Below the pieces are notes generated by a model. That model was not told the origin of the DNA. It made no database searches and saw nothing but the letters and a program-made list of their open reading frames with translations. This document shows positions 1 to 8,334 of a DNA stretch of 64,000 bases, piece after piece. The DNA is from Fulvitalea axinellae (GTDB taxonomy: Bacteria; Bacteroidota; Bacteroidia; Cytophagales; Cyclobacteriaceae): contig NZ_AP025314.1 in the NCBI RefSeq assembly GCF_036492835.1, forward strand, positions 2,108,001-2,172,000, in the 5' to 3' direction. Numbering within the stretch: position 1 is the stretch's first letter; each line of letters begins with the position of its first letter. A program made the translations under genes and the position numbers.

Positions 1-2
1 CG

Positions 3-131
3 GTTTCCACTTCATTGGAACAGGTTTACAAAACGGCCGTTTTCAACCTTACCTTCAGTCCTAAGGCCTCCAACGTCAGGCCTGCGCCATTCACAACTGG
101 AAAAATCACTTTTGTGATCAAGTCGAATTAA
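3..131 (+). CDS. C-terminal end of a TonB-like energy transducer (partial)
   Basis: Only the last 42 codons are inside the window, read in the frame starting at base 3 and ending at TAA 129-131. The tail has an aromatic-rich 'FNLTFSP' strand, then a Pro-rich turn and a final beta strand 'GKITFVIK'. This is the pattern of the TonB C-terminal domain (a strand with F-x-P, then G-K-x-x-x-x-V). In Bacteroidota, ExbB/ExbD/TonB genes often sit directly upstream of folC, which fits this position. The TonB domain would contact outer-membrane receptors in the periplasm. Too little is visible to be certain; any small periplasmic beta-domain protein could look similar. Confidence 0.45.
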   Translation, partial: VSTSLEQVYKTAVFNLTFSPKASNVRPAPFTTGKITFVIKSN

Positions 132-140
132 GATTTTCTA

Positions 141-148
141 TATATTTG
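141..148 (+). promoter_or_regulatory. possible Bacteroidota -7 box upstream of folC
   Basis: TATATTTG matches the Bacteroidota -7 consensus TAnnTTTG. The nearest TTTG (111-114) is about 26 bases upstream, a little too far for a good -33 element. It also lies just before a terminator hairpin, so transcription from it would have to cross that hairpin. Confidence 0.25.
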
Positions 149-152
149 CGTC

Positions 153-185
153 AAAATTCCGTCGGTTCCGGCGGAATTTTTTTTT
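153..185 (+). terminator. intrinsic terminator after the TonB-like gene
   Basis: A 9-bp stem (AAAATTCCG / CGGAATTTT) with a short GC-rich centre is followed by a run of T. It lies 20 bases after the upstream stop and just before folC, so it separates the two genes or acts as an attenuator for folC. Confidence 0.75.
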
Positions 186-200
186 GCCAAACAAATCGAC

Positions 201-1475
201 ATGACTTACAAAGAGGCTTTGATGTACTTGTATGCCAAGTTGCCGATGTTCCAAAGGCAGGGCGCTACGGCTTACAAGAAAGATTTGGGAAACACCTTGG
301 CTTTGCTGGAAGCCTTGGGTAATCCGCACGAAAAGTTGGTGAGCGTACACGTGGCCGGCACCAACGGAAAAGGCAGCGCGTCGCATATGATCGCCTCGGT
401 CTTGCGGAAGGCCGGCTATAATGTCGGGCTCTACACTTCCCCCCACTTGCGGAGTTTTACCGAAAGGGTCCGCATAAACGGGCAGGCCATAAGCGAGCAA
501 GACGTAGCGGACTTCGTTACCCGCCTTCAGGGCGATATTGAGCGAATCAAACCGTCATTCTTCGAAGTGACCGTGGCCATGGCTTTCGACCACTTTTGCA
601 ACGAGGGAGTGGACGTGGCCGTAGTGGAGACCGGCCTTGGCGGACGCCTCGATTCCACCAACGTATTGTCGCCTGTTCTTTCCCTGATTACCAATATCGA
701 CTACGACCATCAGGCGCTTTTGGGCGAAACCTTGGAAGAGATTGCCGGCGAGAAGGCGGGCATTATCAAAAAAGGAACGCCGGCGGTAATCGGTGAGAAG
801 CGTCCGGAATTGCGCGGAGTCTTTGAGAAAAAGGCAGGGGAAGTTGACGCTCCATTGTCTTTCGTGGAAGATAATATAAGTGTGGAGGCCTTGGGTGACG
901 GTAAATATACCGTCCAATCGCCAGTGTATACGGGTGATTTGGAGCTGGACCTTAAGGGCGAATACCAAAAAGATAACCTCGCGAACGCCTTGGCATCGCT
1001 TTCCGAATTGGCTAAGGACACTTTCAAAATCCCGGCAAGCGCCGTGCAGGAAGGCCTTTCGTCGGTGCTTTCTTCCACTGGGCTGAAGGGTCGCTGGCAA
1101 GTATTGGGCGAAGAACCGAAGGTGATTTGCGACACGGGCCACAATGTGGCGGGCGTTACAGCCATCGTCTCCCAACTGAAAAAAGAAAAATACGGGAAGC
1201 TTTTCGTCGTTTGGGGTATGGTGAGCGACAAAGACGCGTGTAGCGTAGTCGATCTTCTGCCGAAGGAAGCCACATTTATCCTGTGCCAAGCCACCGTGCC
1301 CCGCGCCATGGAGGCCAATATGCTTCGGCGGGAATTCCAAAAGGCGGGCTTGGACGGCGAGGTGATACCCGACGTAAACGAGGCCCTGTCAAGAGCCAAA
1401 ACCTTGGCCGAGCCCGGCGATTTGATTTTCGTTGGGGGCAGTACCTTTGTGGTGGCCGAGCTGGAATGTCTTTGA
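201..1475 (+). CDS. folC: bifunctional folylpolyglutamate synthase / dihydrofolate synthase
   Basis: Mur-ligase-family enzyme of 424 residues, the usual length. It adds glutamate to dihydropteroate and to tetrahydrofolates in the cytoplasm, using ATP. The P-loop VAGTNGKGS is at residues 51-59, followed by 'YTSPHL' and the ERVRING region typical of FolC. Later come the VVETGLGGRLDSTN metal/substrate segment and the C-terminal 'DTGHN' motif of the Mur ligase C domain. The ATG at 201 is the first start after the terminator and gives a full N-terminus. The next gene, trmB, begins 22 bases after the stop and is probably co-transcribed. Confidence 0.96.
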   Translation: MTYKEALMYLYAKLPMFQRQGATAYKKDLGNTLALLEALGNPHEKLVSVHVAGTNGKGSASHMIASVLRKAGYNVGLYTSPHLRSFTERVRINGQAISEQDVADFVTRLQGDIERIKPSFFEVTVAMAFDHFCNEGVDVAVVETGLGGRLDSTNVLSPVLSLITNIDYDHQALLGETLEEIAGEKAGIIKKGTPAVIGEKRPELRGVFEKKAGEVDAPLSFVEDNISVEALGDGKYTVQSPVYTGDLELDLKGEYQKDNLANALASLSELAKDTFKIPASAVQEGLSSVLSSTGLKGRWQVLGEEPKVICDTGHNVAGVTAIVSQLKKEKYGKLFVVWGMVSDKDACSVVDLLPKEATFILCQATVPRAMEANMLRREFQKAGLDGEVIPDVNEALSRAKTLAEPGDLIFVGGSTFVVAELECL

Positions 1476-1497
1476 TTAGGAAAATACGCATATAGCG

Positions 1498-2157
1498 ATG
1501 AGAAATAAATTATTGAGGTTCAAGGAGAATTCCGAACGCAGAAACGTCCTTGAAGATGGAAAGCCCGTATTCGAAACCATTAAGGGCAAGTGGAACGAGG
1601 AGCAGTTTCAAAACGATAACGACCTTGTGTTGGAACTTGCCTGTGGTAGGGGAGAGTACACAGTAGGACTTGCGAGGGTAGATTCCGAAAGAAACTTCAT
1701 AGGCGTAGACATAAAAGGATGCCGTATCTGGAAAGGAAGTGGCATGGCTATAGAAGAAGGCCTTGAGAACGTCGCCTTCCTGCGTACGCAGATTTTAATG
1801 TTGGAGAAGTTTTTCGACGAGAATGAGGTCTCGGAGATTTGGATAACATTCCCTGACCCGCGCCCGCGCGACCGCGACGAAAAGCGCCGACTGACGCATA
1901 AGCGCTTCCTCGACATGTACAAGAAAGTGCTGAAACCCGGTGGCTGGATGAAATTCAAGACGGATAACACCGACCTTTTCCAGTACACGCTCGACACTTT
2001 GGCTGAGCGCGACGATATCCAGGACTTGGAATACACTTTCAATCTGTACGAGTCGGAATATATGCCGGAACACTTCGGAATCAAGACCCGCTTCGAACAG
2101 AAATTCTATGACAAAGGCGAGGACATCAAATACATGAAGTTCCGCTTCAAGAAATAA
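1498..2157 (+). CDS. trmB: tRNA (guanine-N7-)-methyltransferase
   Basis: 219-residue SAM-dependent methyltransferase that makes m7G46 in the tRNA variable loop. The SAM-binding motif 'LELACGRGEY' is near residue 46. The TrmB signature 'TFPDP', followed by a basic stretch and 'LTHKRFLD', is near residue 117, and 'KPGGWMKFKTDN' follows. Length matches the family. It sits 22 bases downstream of folC on the same strand. The product acts on tRNA, and the window also has several RNA-repair genes, but it is a housekeeping gene and no functional link is implied. Confidence 0.95.
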   Translation: MRNKLLRFKENSERRNVLEDGKPVFETIKGKWNEEQFQNDNDLVLELACGRGEYTVGLARVDSERNFIGVDIKGCRIWKGSGMAIEEGLENVAFLRTQILMLEKFFDENEVSEIWITFPDPRPRDRDEKRRLTHKRFLDMYKKVLKPGGWMKFKTDNTDLFQYTLDTLAERDDIQDLEYTFNLYESEYMPEHFGIKTRFEQKFYDKGEDIKYMKFRFKK

Positions 2158-2307
2158 CCCGTCTTGATGGGCCGTACAAAGTGAGGGAGAATGCGGAAAG
2201 ACACCGCTCGCTGGCGGTAACGACGGACGAAAAAGCCAAGGCTTGAGGTCCCGGCTTTCGTTTGTCCGAAGCATTCGCTAATTTACTGCGTACGCAAAAT
2301 AAGGTTA

Positions 2308-2335
2308 CAAAAGGCTTCCCTGCGGAGGCCTTTTG
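2308..2335 (+). terminator. hairpin after trmB, possible terminator
   Basis: An 8-bp perfect stem CAAAAGGC / GCCTTTTG lies 150 bases after trmB. The T tract is inside the stem rather than after it, so termination would be modest. A second, imperfect hairpin lies upstream at about 2223-2272 (CGGAC...GTCCG arms). The rest of 2158-2434 shows no gene. Confidence 0.45.
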
Positions 2336-2434
2336 TCGTTGGGCCGGTCGGGGCCTTGCTTGGAATGGTTTTTTCGGACATAATGCGATGGCCAACAGCT
2401 CCTATTTTTAGTGTTTTCCGACAAAAAATCATCG

Positions 2435-5272
2435 ATGAAGGCTACCCGCAAACCGGAGGTTTCGGCGGGAGGGATCGCTGTTGCCGGCCCGGAGATGCTT
2501 CCGTCACCTGTTTTTGATATGGAGGTGATGAGGGAAAAGCTCCGCTCCCTTGATCCGAAGGTAAAACCGGCCTTTTTCGATCTGCTCAAGACCTTTCATC
2601 GCGAACACCAGCTCACCTTGACCGAAGGGCTCACCGACGGACGTGATTTGGTGATGTTGGATAGCCTCCGGCAAATGCACCGCTTGATTTATACGGACCA
2701 AGCCATCTTTTTCAGAGGAAAACAACGGCCCCAACTGGAAAACATCTCGGCGTTTTTGTGGTGGCTACAGCACACTTCGCTCAAAATAAGCGCTCGTCTA
2801 AAGGAAAAGGACAAGTATTCGGAACTCTATACCATTGAGGGAAGCGACGGGGGGAAACGGTCCTTTTTGGAAGATATGCGGAAGGTAACCGTAATGTGCG
2901 GGCGCGATTTGTTCCGAGATTTCCTTTACGGACATATGCGTGCCCATGGAACTCCGTGCGTGGTCAAGTTGGTGCCTTTGTCGCCCGACGGCGGTTTTCC
3001 CGGTCCGTCAGTTACCCCTACGGCCACCACGCTGTACTATCCCGAAAAGTGGGACGAGGGAATGTGGATGAAGCCCTATGCCGATTGGCGGGCCGTGCAT
3101 AGGTTATATATCCACTATCCGTTGTTTGTCCGGTGGATAGGCGTGCTGATGAAAAACTTCCCCTTTTTCGATATCAGTCTTCCCTCCACCTCTTTGTTCA
3201 GGCGCCTGCTCGATATTAATCCTGAGTCGGTTCGTTCCTTGGAAATGTTCCACAGCAATCCCGTTGACTTCTTCGGCTTCGAGGATTTGGGAGGCGGTAC
3301 GGAGGCCGTAAAGCCCGACAATCCGGAAGTGTCGCCCTATACGCAGGCGTTTGTGGGCCTTCAGAAGATTATTCACTCCTTTATGTGGCAAGGCGACAAG
3401 GCCGTTGAGAGGTTTTTCGGAAAGCTACCGGAGCTTTTGATGTCGCTTTCCGATTTTAATGAAGAGGGCAGGGCGCGCCTTTACCCCCTAAGGGCGGAGG
3501 GTATTGAGTCGGGGCTGATGTTGATAAAGGGCGACCTTTCGAGAAAGACCATGCTGGAAAATTATATGGGAAGCCAGCTGATGTCGCTTTGCGCGCCCGA
3601 CGTCGTGATCCCGAAGATCTATCCGATTTTCTCTGACGGCTTTCCCCAGTTGGTTGACTCTACGGGCAAACAGATGTTGGAAAGCCTTACGCCGAAGCCG
3701 GGAAAGGGGGCGGTATCTTTTAGTACACTTCTGGAATCGGGAGCCTTCGAGGTGATGCGGGAAATGCACGGCAGGCAGAAGGGGCCGACTCAATACAGGT
3801 TGGGCCAGCACTTGTCTTATCTCCACGCTTTGGCCAAGAGGTTAGGGGTGTTGAATGCCGAAATGTTGGAGCCCGGGACATCTCTGGGCTTGGTCGAAGG
3901 CGCCTTGCCGGAACGGAAACATCCGCCCGAAGAGGTCTCCACGATGGATCTGTATAAAGTGATGGCCGGGTATACTTTTATTGGCCACCTTATCGGAGAC
4001 AGAAAAGCGTCGGATTTTATCAGGTCCGAAGGCGCGTCGTTTATGAATGAGAGTTGGCTTCATTATGATGATGAGACGGAGGAACTGAAGGTTGCGGCCA
4101 TGACCAGTAATGCGTCTTCCGCTATCATTAGTTTTAAGAAGTCGAATCGTTTTGTCACTGAGTTTAGGGAGGCGAACGGGAAGGATGAAGACGCGGAGCT
4201 CATTGCCTTCCGTAACTTTTTCGAAGCCTTTACGGTGGAGCCTGAGAAACGACTTTATAAGGATAACTTTGTCCGCTTTGTGGCCGAGGTGCCGGAGGGG
4301 CAGGAAGATTTGGACGCGGATACCAAACTGCGTGTGCTTGCCGTGGCGATAGGCATTATGCGCTCTGCTTTACGGATTTATTACAACACGCCCGAGCTGG
4401 ACCGACTTGAGAAACTGCTCGAATTCCCCTTGATTTCTTATAATAAGAACTTTGCCTTCCGGCGACTGAGGGCGTTTGCCGACTTGGTGGAAAGCTATGG
4501 GCCAGACAAACTCAAGGGACTGTGCGACTTTTATGAGAGGAAGGAAAAAGCGGAAGGACACTTGTCGCCGGTGAATTATACGGAGCCTTACAGGCCTTAC
4601 GACCCGAACCCCACTAAGGTAGGGCGTATAGTAATGGTGGCCGGACATAAGGTTTTGTGGGTAGAGGGGGTGCTGGATTACTTTAATCAGTCGGCCTTAA
4701 TGAAGTTGATAAAGGAGAATAAGGACTTACAGATAATGGTGTTGGGTAAGGTGCCGGGCACCGTTGCCTTGGAGAATACGCACGAGTTGGGCAAGTTGGT
4801 GTATAATAGGCAGATTCACATAGTGTTGTGTCCCTCGGCTTCAGCCTGCTCAGGTGGCGCCACCTTGGTACACTCCGCCCGCAGGACGGTGATATTAGCT
4901 CTGGAAGGAGAGGACATTAGCCTAACGAAGAGGGTGGGCGTACACGAATGGTTCAACAAGGCGACGGGCAAAGGCGGGCAGAGGTACATTGACTTGAGCC
5001 ATCTGGAATATTATAAGCAACTGGGAATGACGGAGCAGGAAGCCTATGATTTTGACCGCTTTCAGTCAAGAGTGGCTCCGCGCGAGGGGATGCATTACAT
5101 AACGGAAGAGGAGGCTAACCGTTGGCGCTTTGGCGATGTGGTCTATATCCCGGCGGAGATGCCCGTGGACGAGGCGATAATCCGCTTTGTGATACCTTAC
5201 CTTCCGCCTCCTTATTGCCCTTCGCCCCCGAATAGCCCGCCTGAGAGCGGAAGAAAGGACGGGCCCGGTTAA
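2435..5272 (+). CDS. large protein, unknown N-terminal region plus probable ClpP-like peptidase domain
   Basis: 945 residues from ATG 2435; an in-frame GTG at 2411 would add eight. I do not recognise the first ~720 residues, which look soluble, mixed alpha/beta and rich in Trp/Phe/Tyr. There is no signal peptide or membrane span. Residues ~720-910 resemble the ClpP/crotonase-like fold of COG3904-type proteins: 'RIVMVAG' strand, a segment ending 'PGTVALENTHELGKLV' in place of the usual SPGG loop, then 'CPSASACSGGATLV' near residue 800 and 'VGVHEWF' near residue 834. In that family the Ser/Cys-Gly segment carries the nucleophile and GVH supplies nearby residues. The tail is Pro-rich (PPPYCPSPPNSPP). 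The gene stands alone, convergent with the HU gene 13 bases away. Peptidase activity is an inference. Confidence 0.5.
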   Translation: MKATRKPEVSAGGIAVAGPEMLPSPVFDMEVMREKLRSLDPKVKPAFFDLLKTFHREHQLTLTEGLTDGRDLVMLDSLRQMHRLIYTDQAIFFRGKQRPQLENISAFLWWLQHTSLKISARLKEKDKYSELYTIEGSDGGKRSFLEDMRKVTVMCGRDLFRDFLYGHMRAHGTPCVVKLVPLSPDGGFPGPSVTPTATTLYYPEKWDEGMWMKPYADWRAVHRLYIHYPLFVRWIGVLMKNFPFFDISLPSTSLFRRLLDINPESVRSLEMFHSNPVDFFGFEDLGGGTEAVKPDNPEVSPYTQAFVGLQKIIHSFMWQGDKAVERFFGKLPELLMSLSDFNEEGRARLYPLRAEGIESGLMLIKGDLSRKTMLENYMGSQLMSLCAPDVVIPKIYPIFSDGFPQLVDSTGKQMLESLTPKPGKGAVSFSTLLESGAFEVMREMHGRQKGPTQYRLGQHLSYLHALAKRLGVLNAEMLEPGTSLGLVEGALPERKHPPEEVSTMDLYKVMAGYTFIGHLIGDRKASDFIRSEGASFMNESWLHYDDETEELKVAAMTSNASSAIISFKKSNRFVTEFREANGKDEDAELIAFRNFFEAFTVEPEKRLYKDNFVRFVAEVPEGQEDLDADTKLRVLAVAIGIMRSALRIYYNTPELDRLEKLLEFPLISYNKNFAFRRLRAFADLVESYGPDKLKGLCDFYERKEKAEGHLSPVNYTEPYRPYDPNPTKVGRIVMVAGHKVLWVEGVLDYFNQSALMKLIKENKDLQIMVLGKVPGTVALENTHELGKLVYNRQIHIVLCPSASACSGGATLVHSARRTVILALEGEDISLTKRVGVHEWFNKATGKGGQRYIDLSHLEYYKQLGMTEQEAYDFDRFQSRVAPREGMHYITEEEANRWRFGDVVYIPAEMPVDEAIIRFVIPYLPPPYCPSPPNSPPESGRKDGPG

Positions 5273-5285
5273 GGGAAACGTACCT

Positions 5286-5666
5286 TTACTTTATTTTTTC
5301 GAACTCGGCGTTCTCCAATTCACGAACCATTAGCTTATGCGGACGGTAGATTACTTTCGGCTTTCTGATCATATCGGCCCTGAAGTTGTCAGCTGTCTCC
5401 GCGCCCTCACTCCCGAAGCTCGGGCGGAAAGTCCCCATGTCCCCCAAGTCGATTTTATAGCCCTGTTTGAGCAATTCGGGCAGTAGTTCCGAAAGATTGG
5501 TCAGCACGTTTGCCACATCACCCCGTGTCAAAGAAGACCTTCGGACGATAATGTCACCCAATTCACGAAGGCTGATTGTGTCTCTGGCCACTGGATGGGC
5601 GTAGAATTTCGTCGGGCTGTCTTTGTCTTTCGGATCCTTCTTCCTGATAATCTTAAACGGCAACAT
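5286..5666 (-). CDS. HU-family DNA-binding protein, Bacteroidota type
   Basis: 126-residue member of the enlarged Bacteroidota HU/IHF-like group. The protein has the N-terminal strand 'FKIIRKKDP', a helical pair (LRELGDIIVRRSSLTRGDVANVLTNLSELLPELLKQG), then 'IDLGDMGTFRPSFGSEG', the HU beta-arm entry. The tail 'PKVIYRPHKLMVREL' replaces the usual C-terminal helix. Such proteins bind and bend DNA. Convergent with the preceding gene. Upstream of its start lies the phased palindromic array at 5900-6053, which could be a binding or regulatory region, although this is speculation. Confidence 0.85.
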   Translation of the reverse strand: MLPFKIIRKKDPKDKDSPTKFYAHPVARDTISLRELGDIIVRRSSLTRGDVANVLTNLSELLPELLKQGYKIDLGDMGTFRPSFGSEGAETADNFRADMIRKPKVIYRPHKLMVRELENAEFEKIK

Positions 5667-5899
5667 AAGCGGTTATTCCTGTGGTTCTGTATTTTCTTTC
5701 ATAAGCTAAAAGCAAACAGGAGGCCATTGCGTTTCTTTTTATTCGAATACCAATAACCAAAGAGTCAAAAGGAATGTAGGGGTTGGACTTACCCTGTCCG
5801 TTATCTTATGCTTTTCCTCTAGCTATAGTGAAGTGTCCTAAATATCAATTTGTCCTTTTGTAAATGAGGAATGCTTTTGACTCAAAAGAGGAAAGGACG

Positions 5900-6053
5900 T
5901 AACGCCATTTCAAAAAGGCCATGGCCTTTTACCCAATCGGCCATGGCGTCTTAATCAAAAGGCCATGGCCTTTTTAATTTAGGGATGTGTCCATTTTCCA
6001 AAAGCGTCCTGTCATTTTGAAAATAGGGTGCTGTCCTTTTGAGTAAAAGGTCT
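5900..6053. repeat. tandem array of seven 22-bp dyad-symmetric units
   Basis: Units start at 5900, 5922, 5944, 5966, 5988, 6010 and 6032, exactly 22 bp apart. The consensus is TGGCCTTTT, four variable bases, AAAAGGCCA, so each unit is nearly palindromic. Abutting units create GGCCATGGC palindromes centred at 5921.5, 5943.5 and 5965.5. Outer units drift (TGTCC in place of TGGCC). Related T4/A4 dyads continue upstream to about 5850. No open reading frame explains it. The region 5667-6190 has no gene. Confidence 0.8.
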
Positions 6054-6147
6054 TGGTGAATTTGGTGAAAAGAGTAATCGAAACTGAAAAAGTGAAAGGG
6101 TAAACGGAGGTGTGGAGGTTCTGGGAGAAGCGTTACGACATAAGAAA

Positions 6148-6181
6148 AACGCCCTTTGGCCATATCGGCGCAAAGGGCGTT
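6148..6181 (-). terminator. intrinsic terminator after the ABC1 kinase gene
   Basis: An 11-bp stem AACGCCCTTTG / CAAAGGGCGTT with a 12-base loop sits 9 bases beyond the stop of the minus-strand gene. On the minus strand it is followed by TTTCTT. Confidence 0.85.
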
Positions 6182-6190
6182 AAAGGTAGA

Positions 6191-7501
6191 TCAAAGCGTT
6201 TCGAAACGCCGGATCTCTATATTGTTGGCCCGCAAATCATGCAGGAGGTTATATAATCCGAAGAAGGTACGGTTCATATAGATAAAATGCTTCGATCCCC
6301 TGCTTCCGTTCATATTGCGGAGCTTGGTGTCCTTCGCGAAGCGTTCGCCGAGAGCCGCTATGTCACCGAAGAATTTCTCGTCGGAGAAATCGAAAACGTC
6401 ACGGTTAAACGGTTGCGTGAACAGGCTTAGCAACTGATGGAACAGTTCCGTAAAGAAAGCGGTCTCCTCCGGACTGTCTCCGGGCTTGAGGATTTCCAGT
6501 TCCTGAAGTTTCCTCTTGAACAGGAAGGGGTCTTGCAAATTGTTTTCGTCGGCCAGCTCGAAGTAGGGGGTATAGAACTCGTCGGGAATATGCTTGACAC
6601 ATCCGAAGTCCAGCACCGAGAGTTTTACGTCCGGGCTTACAAGGAAATTGCCGGGATGAGGGTCGGCGTGGACCTTCCGCAGGCGATGGATTTGGTACAT
6701 ATAGAAGTCCCAAAGCGCTTGGCCTAGGCGGTTGGCTTTTTCCGGATCGGTATTATGCGCCGTAAACTCCGAGAGGTGTTCCCCTTCCATCCAGTCCATA
6801 GTGATGACCCGCTGTGACGAAAGGTTCTCATAGTACCCGGGGAACTGCAAGTTGGGGATGTGTTGGCAGGCTTCGGACAGTTCCTTGCTTTGCCTTACTT
6901 CCAACTCGTAGTCGGTTTCCTCGATTAGCTTGTCCTCCACCTCCTTGAAGTAATGGTCGGAGTCCTTGGCCTGGATGTTAAACATCTTCATGGCGATGGG
7001 CTTGACCAGCGCAAGGTCAGAGCGGACACTGCCCGCCACGCCGGGGTACTGTATCTTCACGGCCAGCTTTTTGCCGTCCTTTTCGGCCCGGTGTACCTGA
7101 CCGATGGTGGCGGCGTTGGTGGCCTCCGGCTCAAACTTATCGTAGAGTTGGTCCGGCGCCTTGCCAAAGTACTGGCGAAAGGTCTTGACCACCAAGGGAG
7201 CGGACAGGGCCGGAACGGAAAACTGTGCCAAGGAAAACTTCTCTACGTAGGCTTGAGGCATGATGTTCTTCTCCATGCTCAGCATCTGGGCTACCTTCAG
7301 GGCGCTTCCCTTGAGCTGTTTCAGGCTGTCGTAGATGTCCTCGGCGTTTGATTCGTTAAGGCGCTGTTTGGCTTCTTCCTCGGGGTTTACGAGTTTGTCG
7401 CCGTAATATTTCACGTAGTTCATCCCGACTTTCGCTCCCGTCGTTATGAGCTTTGAGGCCCTTTCTATCTTCGAAGTCGGTATGCGGTTAAGTTTCTTCA
7501 T
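6191..7501 (-). CDS. ABC1/AarF (UbiB-type) atypical kinase
   Basis: 436 residues. The family motifs appear in order: a KxGQ-like helix as 'ALKVAQMLS', the Ala-rich loop 'AATIGQVHRA', the ATP-site lysine in 'LAVKIQYPG', the 'EETDYELE' segment, the catalytic loop 'HADPHPGNF' and 'LDFG' for metal binding. UbiB-family proteins are linked to isoprenoid-quinone and lipid metabolism. The KxGQ Gly is replaced by Ala. The start abuts the stop of the upstream tetR gene with no gap, so the two are one transcriptional unit. Substrate unknown. Confidence 0.9.
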   Translation of the reverse strand: MKKLNRIPTSKIERASKLITTGAKVGMNYVKYYGDKLVNPEEEAKQRLNESNAEDIYDSLKQLKGSALKVAQMLSMEKNIMPQAYVEKFSLAQFSVPALSAPLVVKTFRQYFGKAPDQLYDKFEPEATNAATIGQVHRAEKDGKKLAVKIQYPGVAGSVRSDLALVKPIAMKMFNIQAKDSDHYFKEVEDKLIEETDYELEVRQSKELSEACQHIPNLQFPGYYENLSSQRVITMDWMEGEHLSEFTAHNTDPEKANRLGQALWDFYMYQIHRLRKVHADPHPGNFLVSPDVKLSVLDFGCVKHIPDEFYTPYFELADENNLQDPFLFKRKLQELEILKPGDSPEETAFFTELFHQLLSLFTQPFNRDVFDFSDEKFFGDIAALGERFAKDTKLRNMNGSRGSKHFIYMNRTFFGLYNLLHDLRANNIEIRRFETL

Positions 7502-8161
7502 CTACAGGTTCGGTTTGATTCTTTCCTTGAAAAGGAACTTCCCGAAGTCCACCACGCTTTCCAGAGGACGGGTGTTCAGTAGCTCGAAGCTGGCCTTAAC
7601 CGACTTTTCGATAAACAGGTCGGTTTTTTCGAACGAAGGCGAACGGTCCTCGATCCAGAATTTCAGGGTCAGGAGCAGTTGTGCCCAAGCCATTTCCTCG
7701 ATGCTTCGGTTCTTGATCTTTTCAATTTTCTCATGTTTCATGTCTCCGCTCTCGATGCCAAGCTCTTTGATAAAGGTCCGGAAGCTGTCGCGGAGTGGGC
7801 GCAGCGTGGCCAGGGTCTTGAGCTTATTGCGGTTTTTGCCGAGGGCGTACACGACATAACTGCGGTTGGCGGTCAGGATCTCGAAGAAGGTGAAGTAAAA
7901 GCTCAGGAGTTTTTCCTGCGGGCTGTAGGTGGAAAAGGATTCGTCTTGCTTCAGGAGTGAGTCCGCGTTGTCGAAAAACGCTTTGAAGACGGCTTCTTCT
8001 ATTACTTGGAACGAGGCGAAATGCTGGTAGAATAGGGACTCTTCGAAGTTGTGCTCCTTAGCGAAGGCGTACACGGACTTCGGGTTTTCGCCCTTTTCCA
8101 GCGTGTAATCCATAAACCAACTTAGGATTTGGTCGGCTGTGACGTTTTTTTTCTTAGCCAT
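7502..8161 (-). CDS. TetR/AcrR-family transcriptional regulator
   Basis: 219 residues. The N-terminal 'ADQILSWFMDYTLEKG...SVYAFAKEHNFEESLFYQHF' has the spacing of a TetR helix-turn-helix, including the Y-x-H-F end of the recognition helix. The remainder is an all-helical ligand/dimer domain of the kind seen in Bacteroidota TetR proteins that precede ABC1-kinase genes. It directly precedes the ABC1 kinase gene with no intergenic base, so it probably controls its own operon. Ligand unknown. Confidence 0.8.
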   Translation of the reverse strand: MAKKKNVTADQILSWFMDYTLEKGENPKSVYAFAKEHNFEESLFYQHFASFQVIEEAVFKAFFDNADSLLKQDESFSTYSPQEKLLSFYFTFFEILTANRSYVVYALGKNRNKLKTLATLRPLRDSFRTFIKELGIESGDMKHEKIEKIKNRSIEEMAWAQLLLTLKFWIEDRSPSFEKTDLFIEKSVKASFELLNTRPLESVVDFGKFLFKERIKPNL

Positions 8162-8277
8162 GATAGTCTTGATTCTGGTTTAGTATGCTTGCTCCGTCAT
8201 TAATAGTACGTTATATGGAGGATAGAGTTTGGCGATCCGGGAGGTTTAATGCCCGCCTCAAAAAGTGTTTGGATATG

Positions 8278-8314
8278 AAAAAGCCCCGTACGGAATGTGT
8301 CCGTACGGGGCTTT
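8278..8314 (-). terminator. intrinsic terminator after the aminotransferase gene
   Basis: A perfect 15-bp stem (arms 8280-8294 and 8300-8314, core GCCCCGTACGGA) with a 5-base loop. On the minus strand it is followed by a short T run. It separates the aminotransferase from the tetR/kinase unit. Confidence 0.92.
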
Positions 8315-8334
8315 GGAAGTCTCTTGCCTGTAGC

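Noticed and set aside
5900..6053. A CRISPR array
   Set aside because: Units are only 22 bp, abut without spacers and are themselves palindromic; no cas genes are in the window.
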